Assembly: GCA_039029355.1 (NCBI GenBank)
Contig: JBCCGI010000016.1
Location: forward strand, 60,608-124,607
Source of the DNA: JBCCGI01 sp039029355
GTDB lineage: Bacteria; Planctomycetota; UBA1135; GCA-002686595
Reading direction: 5' to 3'
Length of the DNA stretch: 64,000 nucleotides
In this document: one piece after another, positions 8,289 through 17,442 of the stretch
Numbering within the stretch: the first letter of the stretch is position 1
Layout: each line of letters opens with the position of its first letter
The notes under the pieces: model-generated
What the model was told of the DNA's origin: nothing
Database searches by the model: none
Seen by the model: only the letters and a program-made list of their open reading frames with translations
Made by a program: the position numbers and the translations under genes

Positions 8289-9659
8289 CTAGAGGTAGCC
8301 GAGGTCCTCGAGCATCTCGAGGTACTCGTCCGACACGCCCTCGGCGGACGTGCCCGATCCGCTGACCACGCCGCCCGCCTCCAGGCGCGCCGGGAAGAAC
8401 GGCACCATCTCGTGGCTTGGGTCGAAGAGGTCGTGCTCCTCGCCCGGGTCGGCGTCGAGGTCGAACAGCCGGTGCTCGCCCGAGGCCGGCGCGTGCACGT
8501 ACTTCCAGCGGCCGACCGTCAGCGAGTACAGCTCGGGCGCGCGGCCCATCGAGTCGTCCTCGGCGTTGTGCACCTCGGCGTAGACGTCGCGGCGCTCGGG
8601 CTCGACGCCGCGCGTCCAGGGGAGCAGCGAGCTGCCGTCGAGCCCTCCGGGAACCGGCACGTCGAAGAGCTCGCACAGCGTCGGGAGCACGTCCACCAGC
8701 CGCGCCCGCCCGCCGACCTCGACGCCGCGCGGCAGCCCCGGTCCGGCCAGCACCAGCGGCACGCGCAGCTGCTCGCCCCAGAGGAGCCCGTGGGTCCAGA
8801 AGTCGTGCGCCCCGAGCCCCTCGCCGTGGTCCGCGACCACGACCACCACCGTGTCGTCGAGCACGCCGAGCTCCTCGACGCGCTCGAGCAGGCGCGCGAG
8901 GATGCCGTCCATGTAGAGGATCTCGGCCGCGTAGAGCTCGCGCATCGCGTCCTCGGGGAGCACGCCGACCAGGTGCTGGTGCTGCTCGAAGCCCTCGGGC
9001 AGCGGGAACGACAGGTGCTCTTCGAGGAACTCGCGCGGCGGCACGATCGACGCGTCGTGCGCGTCGAAGAAGTGCACCATGGCGGCGAAGGGCTCGCTGC
9101 CGTTCTCATCCAGCCAGGCGAGCGCGTCGCCCAGGGTCTCGTCGGCGCGGCGCTGGAAGGCGTTGCCGATGCGCTGGGACAGGATGCGGTTCTTGTGCTC
9201 GCCGACCTCCTTCGAGTAGTGCTCAAAGCCGCGGTCGAGCCCGTAGCGGTGCCCGATCGGCGGCGCCGACACGAAGGCCGCGGTGCGCCGGCCGGCGCGC
9301 GTGAAGAGCTCGGGTAGCGTCGCCAGCTCCTCGCGCAGCGTCTGGCTGGCGTCGACCGCGAGCAGGCCGCGGATGCCGTGCCGGTTGGGGGTGACGCCGG
9401 TCAGCAGCGATCCGGTCGACACCGGCGTCAGCGACGAGTGCGAGTACGCCTCGCGGAACGTCAGCCCGCGCTCGGCGAGGGCGCGCAGCGTCGGCGTCGC
9501 GTCGGCCGCGGCGCCGTAGGGCGCGGTGTAGTCGGCACGCGTCGTGTCGAGCACGACGAGCAGCAGGTTGCGCGGCCCGTCGTCCGCGGCTCCGCCGCCG
9601 CACGCGGCTAGCGCGAGGACGGAGGCGCCCCAGGCCCAACGGATCCTGCGGAAGGTCAT
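8289..9659 (-). CDS. Sulfatase-like lipoprotein (alkaline phosphatase superfamily)
   Basis: A 456-residue protein with a lipobox (VLALAACGGG). The alkaline-phosphatase-superfamily metal sites are recognisable: the N-terminal VVLDTTRADYTAPYG strand, and VVVVADHGEGLGAHDFWTHG at about residues 278-297 with the DHGE motif. The activated-residue position reads SSLTPVSTGSLLTG. The canonical C/S-x-P-x-R formylglycine motif is missing, so it may be a phosphohydrolase or phosphotransferase-type relative rather than a true sulfatase. The tail (SDEYLEMLEDLGYL) is typical of planctomycete sulfatase-like proteins. It lies 30 bp downstream of a GT-C-like membrane protein in the same direction, so the two may act together on envelope glycans. 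Confidence 0.85.
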   Translation of the reverse strand: MTFRRIRWAWGASVLALAACGGGAADDGPRNLLLVVLDTTRADYTAPYGAAADATPTLRALAERGLTFREAYSHSSLTPVSTGSLLTGVTPNRHGIRGLLAVDASQTLREELATLPELFTRAGRRTAAFVSAPPIGHRYGLDRGFEHYSKEVGEHKNRILSQRIGNAFQRRADETLGDALAWLDENGSEPFAAMVHFFDAHDASIVPPREFLEEHLSFPLPEGFEQHQHLVGVLPEDAMRELYAAEILYMDGILARLLERVEELGVLDDTVVVVVADHGEGLGAHDFWTHGLLWGEQLRVPLVLAGPGLPRGVEVGGRARLVDVLPTLCELFDVPVPGGLDGSSLLPWTRGVEPERRDVYAEVHNAEDDSMGRAPELYSLTVGRWKYVHAPASGEHRLFDLDADPGEEHDLFDPSHEMVPFFPARLEAGGVVSGSGTSAEGVSDEYLEMLEDLGYL

Positions 9660-9689
9660 CGGCGGAGTATAGCCGGCCGCGCCTTCGCG

Positions 9690-11087
9690 CTAGGCGTCCG
9701 TGCGCCGCCGCCGCGCGATCCAGAGGCCGGCCCGCGCGACCAGCAGCGCCTGGACGAGCGCCGCCGGCGCGGCCAGCGGCAGGATGTAGCGGATGCGGTA
9801 CAGCGGGATGATCCAGGCCGAGGCGAAGAGCAACACCGCGGACCACAGGAGCACCGCGAGCTCGGGGCGCGCGGCCAGCGGCGGACGCTCGTCGTCTTCC
9901 CGAGCCGCTTCGCCGCGGAGCGCGACCGCCGCTAGCATCAACAGCCCGAGCGGCAGCAGCACCGCGCCCAGGTAGGGCACGACGCCCGCCACCGGTCCGC
10001 CGTCGGACACCAGCCGGTGGAAGCCGATGCGCAGGCTGTCGAGCGCGGTCTCCGCGACCTCGACCTGCCCGCCGGAGAGCTGCCCCTGGCGTGCGAAGCC
10101 CGATGTCCAACCGTTCAGGATCGTGCGCACGCCGTAGACCGTGTCGCTCCAGAGCCCGGGCGCGAGGGCCAGGAAGGCGACGAACGATATCAGGCCCGCG
10201 GCGAGGGTCCCGACGAGCGCTCCGCAGGCCGCCCGCGTCGTCCCGGCCCCGCGCGCGCGCAGCGCTCCGAAGAGGAAGAGGGGCACGAGCGGCGCGAACA
10301 GCACGCCGTTCAGCTTGCCCGCGGCGCCGAGGCCGACGCACAGGCCGAGCGTCGGCGCCAGCAGCCACGGGCTGCGCAGCCGGCTGTTCGGGAAGCGCAG
10401 CGCCCACAGCGCAGCGCTGAGCCCCAGCGACCAGGAGAGGATCGGGAACAGCCCCGGTCGCACGTGGTCGGCGGCCTCCCACGCGATGGGGGAGGACAGC
10501 CACAGCCCGAGCGCGATCAGCCCCGCACCGTGCGCAAGGACCGCGCCCGCCCCGCGCCAGCCCGCCGCCACCAGCGTCGCCGCCAGTGCCAGCGCGCCCG
10601 CGATGAGCGCCGCGAGCACGCGCGTCACCCCGCGCGCCGGCGCGAGCGCCGGTAGCACCTCGCCGCGCGCGGCGAACATGCGCTCGACCTTCTGCTGGTG
10701 GCTGCCGGGGCGCGCGAAGCGCGGGAAGACCTCGGGGCTGACCTCGCCGATGCCGGCCGACGTGCCGACCAGCCCGAACACCAGCTTGGGGAGCCCCGGG
10801 CTCAGGAAGCCGAAGGTCGACGAGTGGATCCCGTGCCGCCACTCCATCGCGTCGGGCGGCAGGTTCAAAAGCCCGTTGACCGACGCGTCGGTCTCGCCGC
10901 GCGCCTGGCGCACCGAGTGAACCGCCATCGTCAGGTACTCGGCCTCGTCGATCTTGAACCCCGGCGCCTCGGGCCGCGCGATCGGCAGGCCGAGGAGCAG
11001 CCAGGCGAGCAGCGTCGCGAAGAGCCCGTGCAGCAGCGCGCGCACCGCGCCGATCTGTGCCCCGGTCGAAGTCACGTGGCGCGCCAT
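9690..11087 (-). CDS. Polytopic GT-C-like glycosyltransferase
   Basis: A 465-residue membrane protein with about ten hydrophobic helices. The first periplasmic loop carries FKIDEAEYLTMA, the acidic DE-x-x-Y signature typical of dolichyl-phosphate-sugar or polyprenyl-phosphate-sugar dependent GT-C enzymes. The C-terminus (YRIRYILPLAAPAALVQALLV) is also typical of the fold. The ATG at 11087 avoids overlap with the divergent lipoprotein gene starting 52 bp away. The sugar and acceptor are unknown. The sulfatase-like gene directly downstream is probably co-transcribed. Confidence 0.75.
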   Translation of the reverse strand: MARHVTSTGAQIGAVRALLHGLFATLLAWLLLGLPIARPEAPGFKIDEAEYLTMAVHSVRQARGETDASVNGLLNLPPDAMEWRHGIHSSTFGFLSPGLPKLVFGLVGTSAGIGEVSPEVFPRFARPGSHQQKVERMFAARGEVLPALAPARGVTRVLAALIAGALALAATLVAAGWRGAGAVLAHGAGLIALGLWLSSPIAWEAADHVRPGLFPILSWSLGLSAALWALRFPNSRLRSPWLLAPTLGLCVGLGAAGKLNGVLFAPLVPLFLFGALRARGAGTTRAACGALVGTLAAGLISFVAFLALAPGLWSDTVYGVRTILNGWTSGFARQGQLSGGQVEVAETALDSLRIGFHRLVSDGGPVAGVVPYLGAVLLPLGLLMLAAVALRGEAAREDDERPPLAARPELAVLLWSAVLLFASAWIIPLYRIRYILPLAAPAALVQALLVARAGLWIARRRRTDA

Positions 11088-11139
11088 GCTACGGCCCGCG
11101 GGGCTCGCACGCGCCGCCGATCCGAGGCAAGATGCGCCG

Positions 11140-13905
11140 ATGCGCGCCGCGCTCGCCGTTCTGTTCGTCACCGCCCTCGCGGCGGCGCTCCTGTTCCAGG
11201 GATGCGGAGGGGGGGAGGAGCCGGCGACGCCGAACGCATCCTCCGCTTCCGACGCGGCGCCTGCGACCGGGCTGGTAGCGTGGGCGAGCGGCGCGGACGA
11301 GGTCGCGCTCGAGCCCTCGGCCGCGCGCGACGCCGCGGGCGACCTCTGGATCGCGTGGCTGCGCTTCGAGCAAGAGCGCGGCGACGCGCGGGTCGAGGCG
11401 GCGCGCATGCGCGGCGCGGAGGTCGTCGGGCGGATCGCGATCGAAGGCGGCGGGGTCCGCCCCGCGGTTCCGCACCTGACGCCGGTCGGCGACCGCGTCG
11501 CGTGCGTGTGGGAGGCGGGCGAGGAGGGCGAGCGCGCGCTCTACGCGACGCTGCTCTCCCCGCGCGCCGATGGCCTCGCGGCGACGCCCGCCGCGCGCGT
11601 CGCGGGCACCGAGGCCGCGCTCTCCCCGCGCCTAGCGGCCGACGGGGGCGGAGGTCTGCTGCTGGTCTTCCAGCGCGAGGACACCGACCGCGGCCTCGAC
11701 CTGTACCTCGCGCGCGGCCGTGCGGATGCGGGCGAGCTCGCGTGGGATGCGCCGACGCCGCTCGTTGCGGGACCGGAGGACGCGTGGAGCCCGCGCCTCG
11801 CCGCCGGCTCCGGCGGCGTGCACCTGGTCTACGACCGCTTCGACGGCCGCAGCTTCGACGTGCTGTGGGCGTGGCTCCAAGACGGCGAGCTGCGCGACCA
11901 CCGCGTCGTCGCCGCCGGCGCGGGCTTTGAGGCCTACGCGGAGGTCGCCTCCGACGGCGCCGGCGGCTGCTGGATCGCGTACGAGTCCGCCGCGCAGTTC
12001 GGCGCCTCGGGCGGCCTGCGCGCGGGGCGCGGGCTGCACCTCGTCCATCTCAAGGACGGCCGGTTGCGCGAGGCCGACGTCGGCGCGTTGGTCGCGCCCG
12101 ACGAGCGCGCGCAGCTGCCGCGCGTCGCGTGCACGCCGGGCGGCGTGGCGTTGTCGTACCGCTCGCAGCTCAAGATCTCCGCCCCCGGCGCTCCGAAGCG
12201 CGACCCCTTTCCGTTCCTCACCACCTGGCGCACGCGCCTGGTGACCTTCGGCGCGGACGGCGCGCCCGAGCAGGTCACCCTGACCGAGAGCGATGGCGCG
12301 GGTGACGCGACCGAGACGCTGTTCGCCGACGCGCACGGCGCGGGTTGTGTGCTGACGAGCGACCAGCGCAGCCGCTCGTTCCAGGCCAACGCGGAGTGGG
12401 GGCGGCGCCTGGAGCAACGCTGGCGCGTCGGTCGCTTCGCCTTTGCGACCGAGCTCGGCCTGCCTGCGCTCGGCCCCGCGCGCGAGCTCGCGCGCGTTGA
12501 AACCGGGGAGCCCGTCGTGCGTTGGCGCACCGAGCACGAGCCGGGCGCGCCGTTCGCCGGCGACCTGCACCGCCATTCCGACCTGTCGCGCTGCGCGGGC
12601 CGCTCCGACGGCACGATCGAGGACGCCTACCGCTACGCGCGCGGCCCGGGCCGGCTCGACTTCGTCGCGCTCGCCGATCACTTTCAGCATCTCACCCCGT
12701 GGTCGTGGTGGCGCTCCGCCCGCGACGTCGCGCGCTATCACAGCCCCGGCCGCCTCGTCGCCTTCCTCGGCGTCGAGCGCATGATTCCCGGCCAGGGCCA
12801 CCAGAACCTGATCTTCGGCCCGGGGGTAGGCACGCGGACGATCGATCTCGCGCGCTTCCTCGGCCCGGTGGACGGCATGGGCGTGGCTCCCGAGGACGTC
12901 CTCGCGGTGCCGCACATGATGGCGACCGACAACGCCTTCGCCTGGGACACGCTGCACCCCGAGCATCACCATCTGGTCGAGCTCTACCAGGGCAACCGCG
13001 GCTCCTACGAGGGAGAAGACCTGCCCTACCAGGCCGAGGACTACGTGCCCGGCTACGACCTGAAAGACGGCCTCGCGAGCGGCGGTCGCTTCGGCGTGAT
13101 CGCGTCGTCGGACCACAGCGCGACGTCGTCGTCGATCGCGGGGGTGTACGCCGGCGAGCTGACGCGCGCGTCGCTCTTCGACGCGATGCGCGGCCGCCAC
13201 ACCTTCGCCGCCACCGGCCCCGCGCGGCTCACGGTCTCGCTGGGCGACCTTCCGATGGGCTCCGCCGGACCCGCGCCGGACGACGCGCGGCTCGTCGTGA
13301 CCGCCACCGCTCCGCGCCGCGACGGCGCGGACGGCCTCGCGGCGCTCGCCTACATCGAGGTCGTCCGCAACGGCGAGGTCGTCGAACGCCGCGACGGCCC
13401 ACCCGCCGCGGCGGGGGAGGAGGAGACCGAGCTCTTCGTCCTCAAGGTCCGCCCGACGCGTGTCGACATCCCGCTCGTGATCGGCGCCGAAGGCGCGCGG
13501 CTGGACGCGGTGACTTCGCATGTGCCCGATCCGACGGCGTGGCGCCAGGAGCGTGGCGCGGACGGCGCGGTGACGATCTCCGACGTGGTGATCAACACCG
13601 ACCTCGTGCTGGAGCTGACCCGCCGCGCCGGCACCGCCGCCGCCCTGACCCTGACCCGCGGCGAGCGCCACGCCTCGATCCCCCTCGACGAGATCCCCGC
13701 GGGCCGCTCGATCCCGATCGGGCGCGAGCTGCCGCTCGCCGCCCGTCTGCTGCGTCTCGGCCGGCCGCTGGGGGAGGCGGGCGTGTTCGACCTCGCGCTC
13801 CCCACGCCCGCGCTGCGCCCCGGCGACGCCTACTACGTCCGCATCGCCTGGACCGACGGCCGCGTGGCCTGGTCGAGTCCGATCTGGCTGACCGAAGTGC
13901 GGTAG
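11140..13905 (+). CDS. Large lipoprotein with DUF3604/PHP-like domain
   Basis: A 921-residue protein with a lipobox (LLFQGCGGG). Residues of about 30-470 form a beta-rich region, possibly a propeller, with recurring aromatic strand ends. From about residue 475 a PHP-type metal-binding domain begins (FAGDLHRHSDLSRCAGRSDG, then FVALADHF, then a His-rich VPHMMATDN...EHHHLVELYQG and a GVIASSDHSAT segment). This matches the layout of DUF3604 proteins, which are PHP-fold metallohydrolases of unknown substrate. The C-terminal 250 residues are beta-sandwich-like. It is divergent from the GT-C gene, with a 52-bp gap for both promoters. Confidence 0.75.
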   Translation: MRAALAVLFVTALAAALLFQGCGGGEEPATPNASSASDAAPATGLVAWASGADEVALEPSAARDAAGDLWIAWLRFEQERGDARVEAARMRGAEVVGRIAIEGGGVRPAVPHLTPVGDRVACVWEAGEEGERALYATLLSPRADGLAATPAARVAGTEAALSPRLAADGGGGLLLVFQREDTDRGLDLYLARGRADAGELAWDAPTPLVAGPEDAWSPRLAAGSGGVHLVYDRFDGRSFDVLWAWLQDGELRDHRVVAAGAGFEAYAEVASDGAGGCWIAYESAAQFGASGGLRAGRGLHLVHLKDGRLREADVGALVAPDERAQLPRVACTPGGVALSYRSQLKISAPGAPKRDPFPFLTTWRTRLVTFGADGAPEQVTLTESDGAGDATETLFADAHGAGCVLTSDQRSRSFQANAEWGRRLEQRWRVGRFAFATELGLPALGPARELARVETGEPVVRWRTEHEPGAPFAGDLHRHSDLSRCAGRSDGTIEDAYRYARGPGRLDFVALADHFQHLTPWSWWRSARDVARYHSPGRLVAFLGVERMIPGQGHQNLIFGPGVGTRTIDLARFLGPVDGMGVAPEDVLAVPHMMATDNAFAWDTLHPEHHHLVELYQGNRGSYEGEDLPYQAEDYVPGYDLKDGLASGGRFGVIASSDHSATSSSIAGVYAGELTRASLFDAMRGRHTFAATGPARLTVSLGDLPMGSAGPAPDDARLVVTATAPRRDGADGLAALAYIEVVRNGEVVERRDGPPAAAGEEETELFVLKVRPTRVDIPLVIGAEGARLDAVTSHVPDPTAWRQERGADGAVTISDVVINTDLVLELTRRAGTAAALTLTRGERHASIPLDEIPAGRSIPIGRELPLAARLLRLGRPLGEAGVFDLALPTPALRPGDAYYVRIAWTDGRVAWSSPIWLTEVR

Positions 13906-14011
13906 GCCGGGCGGAACGTCGCCGGGTCTGTTACCAGCGGGCTGCATCGCGGCCGCTCGCTTCGGGGAATAGACTCAGCGTGTTCCCACCCTTGCCAAGG
14001 AGAGGCTCGCA

Positions 14012-16264
14012 ATGCGTTTCCGATTCCGATGGTCGTTGCTCGCGACGGCCTTCTTGTCCGCGGTTCTCGCTTCCTCCCCGCGCGCGCAGGCAGACGCCGA
14101 AGAGGCCATCCGCCACGTCCAGGGCGGGTTTGTCACCTGGACCTGGGTCTGGCGCGACCCGAACGCACCGCAGCGCGACCCGAGCTTCCGGGTCTGGACG
14201 GCCGAGGACGGCGCCCGCATCCGCTACCGCGACCCAGCGACCGGGGATTGGTCGTTTCAGAAGACCGGCCCGCACCGGCTGCCGTATCGACACGTGATCG
14301 CCCTGCCGGACGGGGAGACGGCGATCGCCGTCGGCGACGGAGGCCAGTGGGCGTGGACGCAGGTAGCGCACGTTCCGGGCATCACGTGGAAGGCCGGGGC
14401 AATCGAGTTCCCGGCGGGATCGGGGAACCACCCGCGGTTCTGGGCGACGGCGATCACGTCGGCGGCCGAGACCATCTGGGTCGTCGGCGAAGGCGGCATC
14501 CTGGCGAGCTCGAACAGCATCACCGGGTCGGGGCTCCAGCAGAAGACGTTCCAGCCGGGCGAGGACCCGGTGGCGCTCGGCATCGACATGAAGGGGATCG
14601 CCTTCGTGCCCGGCACGCTCCTCGGAGCGGCCTGTGGCGACGACACGATCTACTGGACCGACGACGGAGAGCTCTGGACCAAGGCCACGATCCACTTCCG
14701 GGATCCGCTCACCGGCGCGTCGGTTCCGCCTCCGTCGGCGGGCGGCAAGACGCTCGAGATCTGGAAGCTGGAGTTCGTACCCAATCCCGAGGGGCTCAAC
14801 CCGCCGCCGCTCGAGGGCTTCGCCGTCGGCGGCACCGGCAACGGCGAGGGCATGGTCTTCCACACCCTCGACGGCGGGCAGACCTGGGAGCAGGAGTTCC
14901 ACGAGTGCGAGCTCGTGCCGAACCCGACGGAGCTCAACTGTCCGTCGCTGGCTGCATGCCCGGACCCGTCGCTCGCGAAGGGCGGAGCGCCGATCAACGC
15001 GGACCAGACGCTGCTCCAGTACGCGGTCCACCCGTTCCCCGACGGAACGGCGCTCTCGGTCGGCTACGGCGGGCAGATCCTGCGCCGCAACCCGAACGTC
15101 ACCATCGGCGGCATCCACCCGTGGGAGAGCGTTATGGACGCCTGCGTGTTTCCGACGCAGCCGCTCTGGGGCCTGCACGGCGACGGCGATCAGACCGCTT
15201 GGCTCGGAGGCATGATGAACGCGATCCGACGGACCGAGGACCGCGGAACGACCTGGGCCAACGAGGCCTGGGAGCAGGGCTGGCGCTTCGGCGCGGTCGA
15301 CTTCGTCACCGGCGGCGCGGAGGAGGACGGCCTGGTCGGATGGCTCGCCGGGCAGGGCATGCGGATCTCGCGCACCGAAGACGGCGGAACGACTTGGGTC
15401 GAGCAGCTCGACACGGACAGCCACATCACCTCGATCGCGATGTTCGACGACGGGAACGCCGATCCGCTCGACGACGTTGGCGCGGCGGTCGGACGGGTGA
15501 AGAGCTCGGGCGACTGGGCGGTCTTCCACACCACGGACGGCGGGCTCGGCGCGGGGTGGCTCGAGGGGAACGTCCTCTCGGCCGCGGTCAAGCGCGACCT
15601 CGAGGCGGTGACGCACTCGGGCACCGACGCCGCTGGCAACCAGCACTTCTGGGCCGTGGGAAGGACCAACGCGGTCTTCTGGACCGACGACGACGGCGTC
15701 ACCTGGCGCACCGGACACGAGCCCGGCATGCCGACCTTCAGCTGGTTCGGCGTGGACTTCTTCAACCTCGACACGGGCGTCGTGGTCGGCAGGTCCGGGG
15801 CCAGCACCGGCCGGGCCTACCTGGTCGAGAACGCGACCGACAAGCCCAACCGGACGTGGACGCCGCTCCCGCTCCCCGCGGGCATCGGCACGCTGAACGA
15901 CGTCGACATCGCGGGGATCCACGGGTACATCGTCGGCGACGGCGGCACGGTCCTGCGCTGGACCGGCACCCAGCTGGTCGAGGTGCCCGAGGCCGCCGCG
16001 CTGACGAACGAGAACCTCCTCTCGGTCGAGGTCGAGCTCCTGCTAGGGCCGTCGTCGCCCGAGCACGAGGTCTTCATCGGCGGCGACAACGGCGTTCTGC
16101 TCCACTTCGACGGGACGGCCTGGAACGACGTGAAGAGCTACGTCTCCAACTCCATCCGCAGCCTCTCCTTCCTGTCCTACCGCAAGGGCTACTACGTCGC
16201 CTCCGGCGGGCCCGGTCCGGACCCGGGGAAGGGGCAGTCGACCCTGATGGGGTACGGCGACTAG
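14012..16264 (+). CDS. Secreted Ycf48/BNR-type beta-propeller protein
   Basis: A 750-residue protein preceded by AAGGAGAGG as ribosome binding site, with a signal peptide (LLATAFLSAVLASSPRAQA). At least five BNR/Asp-box-like units are visible (YWTDDGELWTK, HTLDGGQTWEQE, RTEDRGTTWANE, RTEDGGTTWVEQ, WTDDDGVTWRTG), as in Ycf48-like and sialidase-like propellers. No catalytic residues for a glycosidase are evident. The role is probably extracellular binding or structural. It stands alone, with a tRNA gene 272 bp downstream. Confidence 0.8.
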   Translation: MRFRFRWSLLATAFLSAVLASSPRAQADAEEAIRHVQGGFVTWTWVWRDPNAPQRDPSFRVWTAEDGARIRYRDPATGDWSFQKTGPHRLPYRHVIALPDGETAIAVGDGGQWAWTQVAHVPGITWKAGAIEFPAGSGNHPRFWATAITSAAETIWVVGEGGILASSNSITGSGLQQKTFQPGEDPVALGIDMKGIAFVPGTLLGAACGDDTIYWTDDGELWTKATIHFRDPLTGASVPPPSAGGKTLEIWKLEFVPNPEGLNPPPLEGFAVGGTGNGEGMVFHTLDGGQTWEQEFHECELVPNPTELNCPSLAACPDPSLAKGGAPINADQTLLQYAVHPFPDGTALSVGYGGQILRRNPNVTIGGIHPWESVMDACVFPTQPLWGLHGDGDQTAWLGGMMNAIRRTEDRGTTWANEAWEQGWRFGAVDFVTGGAEEDGLVGWLAGQGMRISRTEDGGTTWVEQLDTDSHITSIAMFDDGNADPLDDVGAAVGRVKSSGDWAVFHTTDGGLGAGWLEGNVLSAAVKRDLEAVTHSGTDAAGNQHFWAVGRTNAVFWTDDDGVTWRTGHEPGMPTFSWFGVDFFNLDTGVVVGRSGASTGRAYLVENATDKPNRTWTPLPLPAGIGTLNDVDIAGIHGYIVGDGGTVLRWTGTQLVEVPEAAALTNENLLSVEVELLLGPSSPEHEVFIGGDNGVLLHFDGTAWNDVKSYVSNSIRSLSFLSYRKGYYVASGGPGPDPGKGQSTLMGYGD

Positions 16265-16535
16265 CCCGCACCGCGTGCCGCGCTACTCCTCGAAGGCGCC
16301 CAAGTCGAGCGCGTGCCCGCCGAGCCGCGGCCGGCCCCCCGCGACGGGGGCCGGCAACGGGCCCCTCCAAGGGAGCGAGCCGGGCACCGCCCGCGGTCTC
16401 AGGGGCCGCCGAAGCACCCCCAACCCAAGTCGCGACGATCGGGCCACGACCCCCTGGCCGCCCGCTGAGCCCGAAGCTACACTCTCCCGCCCGCGGTCGG
16501 CGGCGCGCTCTCAAGCGCTGCTCCCGCGGCCCCTG

Positions 16536-16610
16536 GGCGGCATGGCCAAGTGGCTAAGGCGACGGATTGCAAATCCGTGATCCCCGGTTCAAATCCGGGT
16601 GCCGCCTCCA
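16536..16610 (+). tRNA. tRNA-Cys (GCA), CCA encoded
   Basis: The acceptor stem GGCGGCA/TGCCGCC is perfect (16536-16542 with 16600-16606), with a T discriminator and an encoded CCA. Anticodon GCA is at 16569-16571 in loop TTGCAAA on a 5-bp stem CGGAT/ATCCG. The T-arm CCCGG-TTCAAAT-CCGGG is intact. The gene is complete and uninterrupted. Confidence 0.97.
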
Positions 16611-16878
16611 TCCTTGTGAAGCTCACCGGGACCTCCGTAGACCCTCAGGGTCCGCGCTCTTGGCGACGTCAGGCGTCTCGCCGGCCCGAAGCGGGTCGTG
16701 GGGGCTCCGTTCGTGGTGCGCTGCGTGGTGGGACTCGTGGCGGTTTGGGATCGAGTTCGCTCGAGCTACTCCAAAGGGGCCCGATCCCGCCCGCCGGAGG
16801 GATCGGTGCAGGGAGGATCACGGTGCGGATCGCCCGCCAGGACTCCCGCTTCCGCTATCCCGAACCCCTGGAGGAAAG

Positions 16879-17442
16879 GTGACGGCCATCCTGATCTGGA
16901 CGGCTCTCTTGGTCGCCCTCGCGGCGCTTGGGCTTGCGAGGACCGTTGTTGTTCAACGAGGCAAGAGGCCCCAAGCACCGGGGTCCCGGGGGGCTAGCAC
17001 CGGGACCTCGGCGTCCATGCGGACCAGTGCCGACCGACGGGGCACCGTCTCGGTGACGGTGCTCGCGGGCAACCTCCCCCAGGTCGGCGGCGAGCCCCAG
17101 CCCCTGAGCGAACCCCTGGACGGAGCCGACGACTGTCGTCGGCGCCCGCATCGCTCGGGCCGGAGCTCACCGCCCTTACGGCACGACAGCGACCTCCACA
17201 GCGTTGCTCGCCAGTTCGACCTCGAAGCGGACCGCATCCGCCACCGCGTACGCGTGGTGCAGCACCAACCCCGCCGCACCGGGCGTCGCGCCGGCCAGGA
17301 GCTCGAAGCTCGCCTCCGCCTGGCCGGTGCCGTCCAGCGTGCCGGTCGCGTTGACCAGCGGTCCGTCGCTCGGTGCGCCTACCGTCAGCGCGAAGTACGC
17401 GTCGACGTTCAGCGGCAGGAGCACGTCGGGCCCCAGCGATAG
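16879..17442 (+). CDS. Possible small membrane protein, dubious
   Basis: This is the only candidate gene in the 565-nt gap between tRNA-Cys and the convergent propeller gene. A GTG start five bases after a GGAGGA ribosome binding site opens a frame whose first 20 residues form a transmembrane helix (MTAILIWTALLVALAALGLA), followed by a basic, disordered-looking stretch. The first about 90 codons have G/C-biased third positions. The last 267 nt run antisense through the C-terminus of the confident gene at 17176-18768, so the true 3' end is doubtful and it may be a decayed gene. The rest of the gap (16611-16878) shows nothing else. Confidence 0.3.
   Translation: MTAILIWTALLVALAALGLARTVVVQRGKRPQAPGSRGASTGTSASMRTSADRRGTVSVTVLAGNLPQVGGEPQPLSEPLDGADDCRRRPHRSGRSSPPLRHDSDLHSVARQFDLEADRIRHRVRVVQHQPRRTGRRAGQELEARLRLAGAVQRAGRVDQRSVARCAYRQREVRVDVQRQEHVGPQR

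Noticed and set aside
11632..13947. 771-codon minus-strand frame opposite the DUF3604-like lipoprotein
   Set aside because: Low-complexity Arg/Ala/Val composition; the plus strand has a lipobox and PHP motifs.
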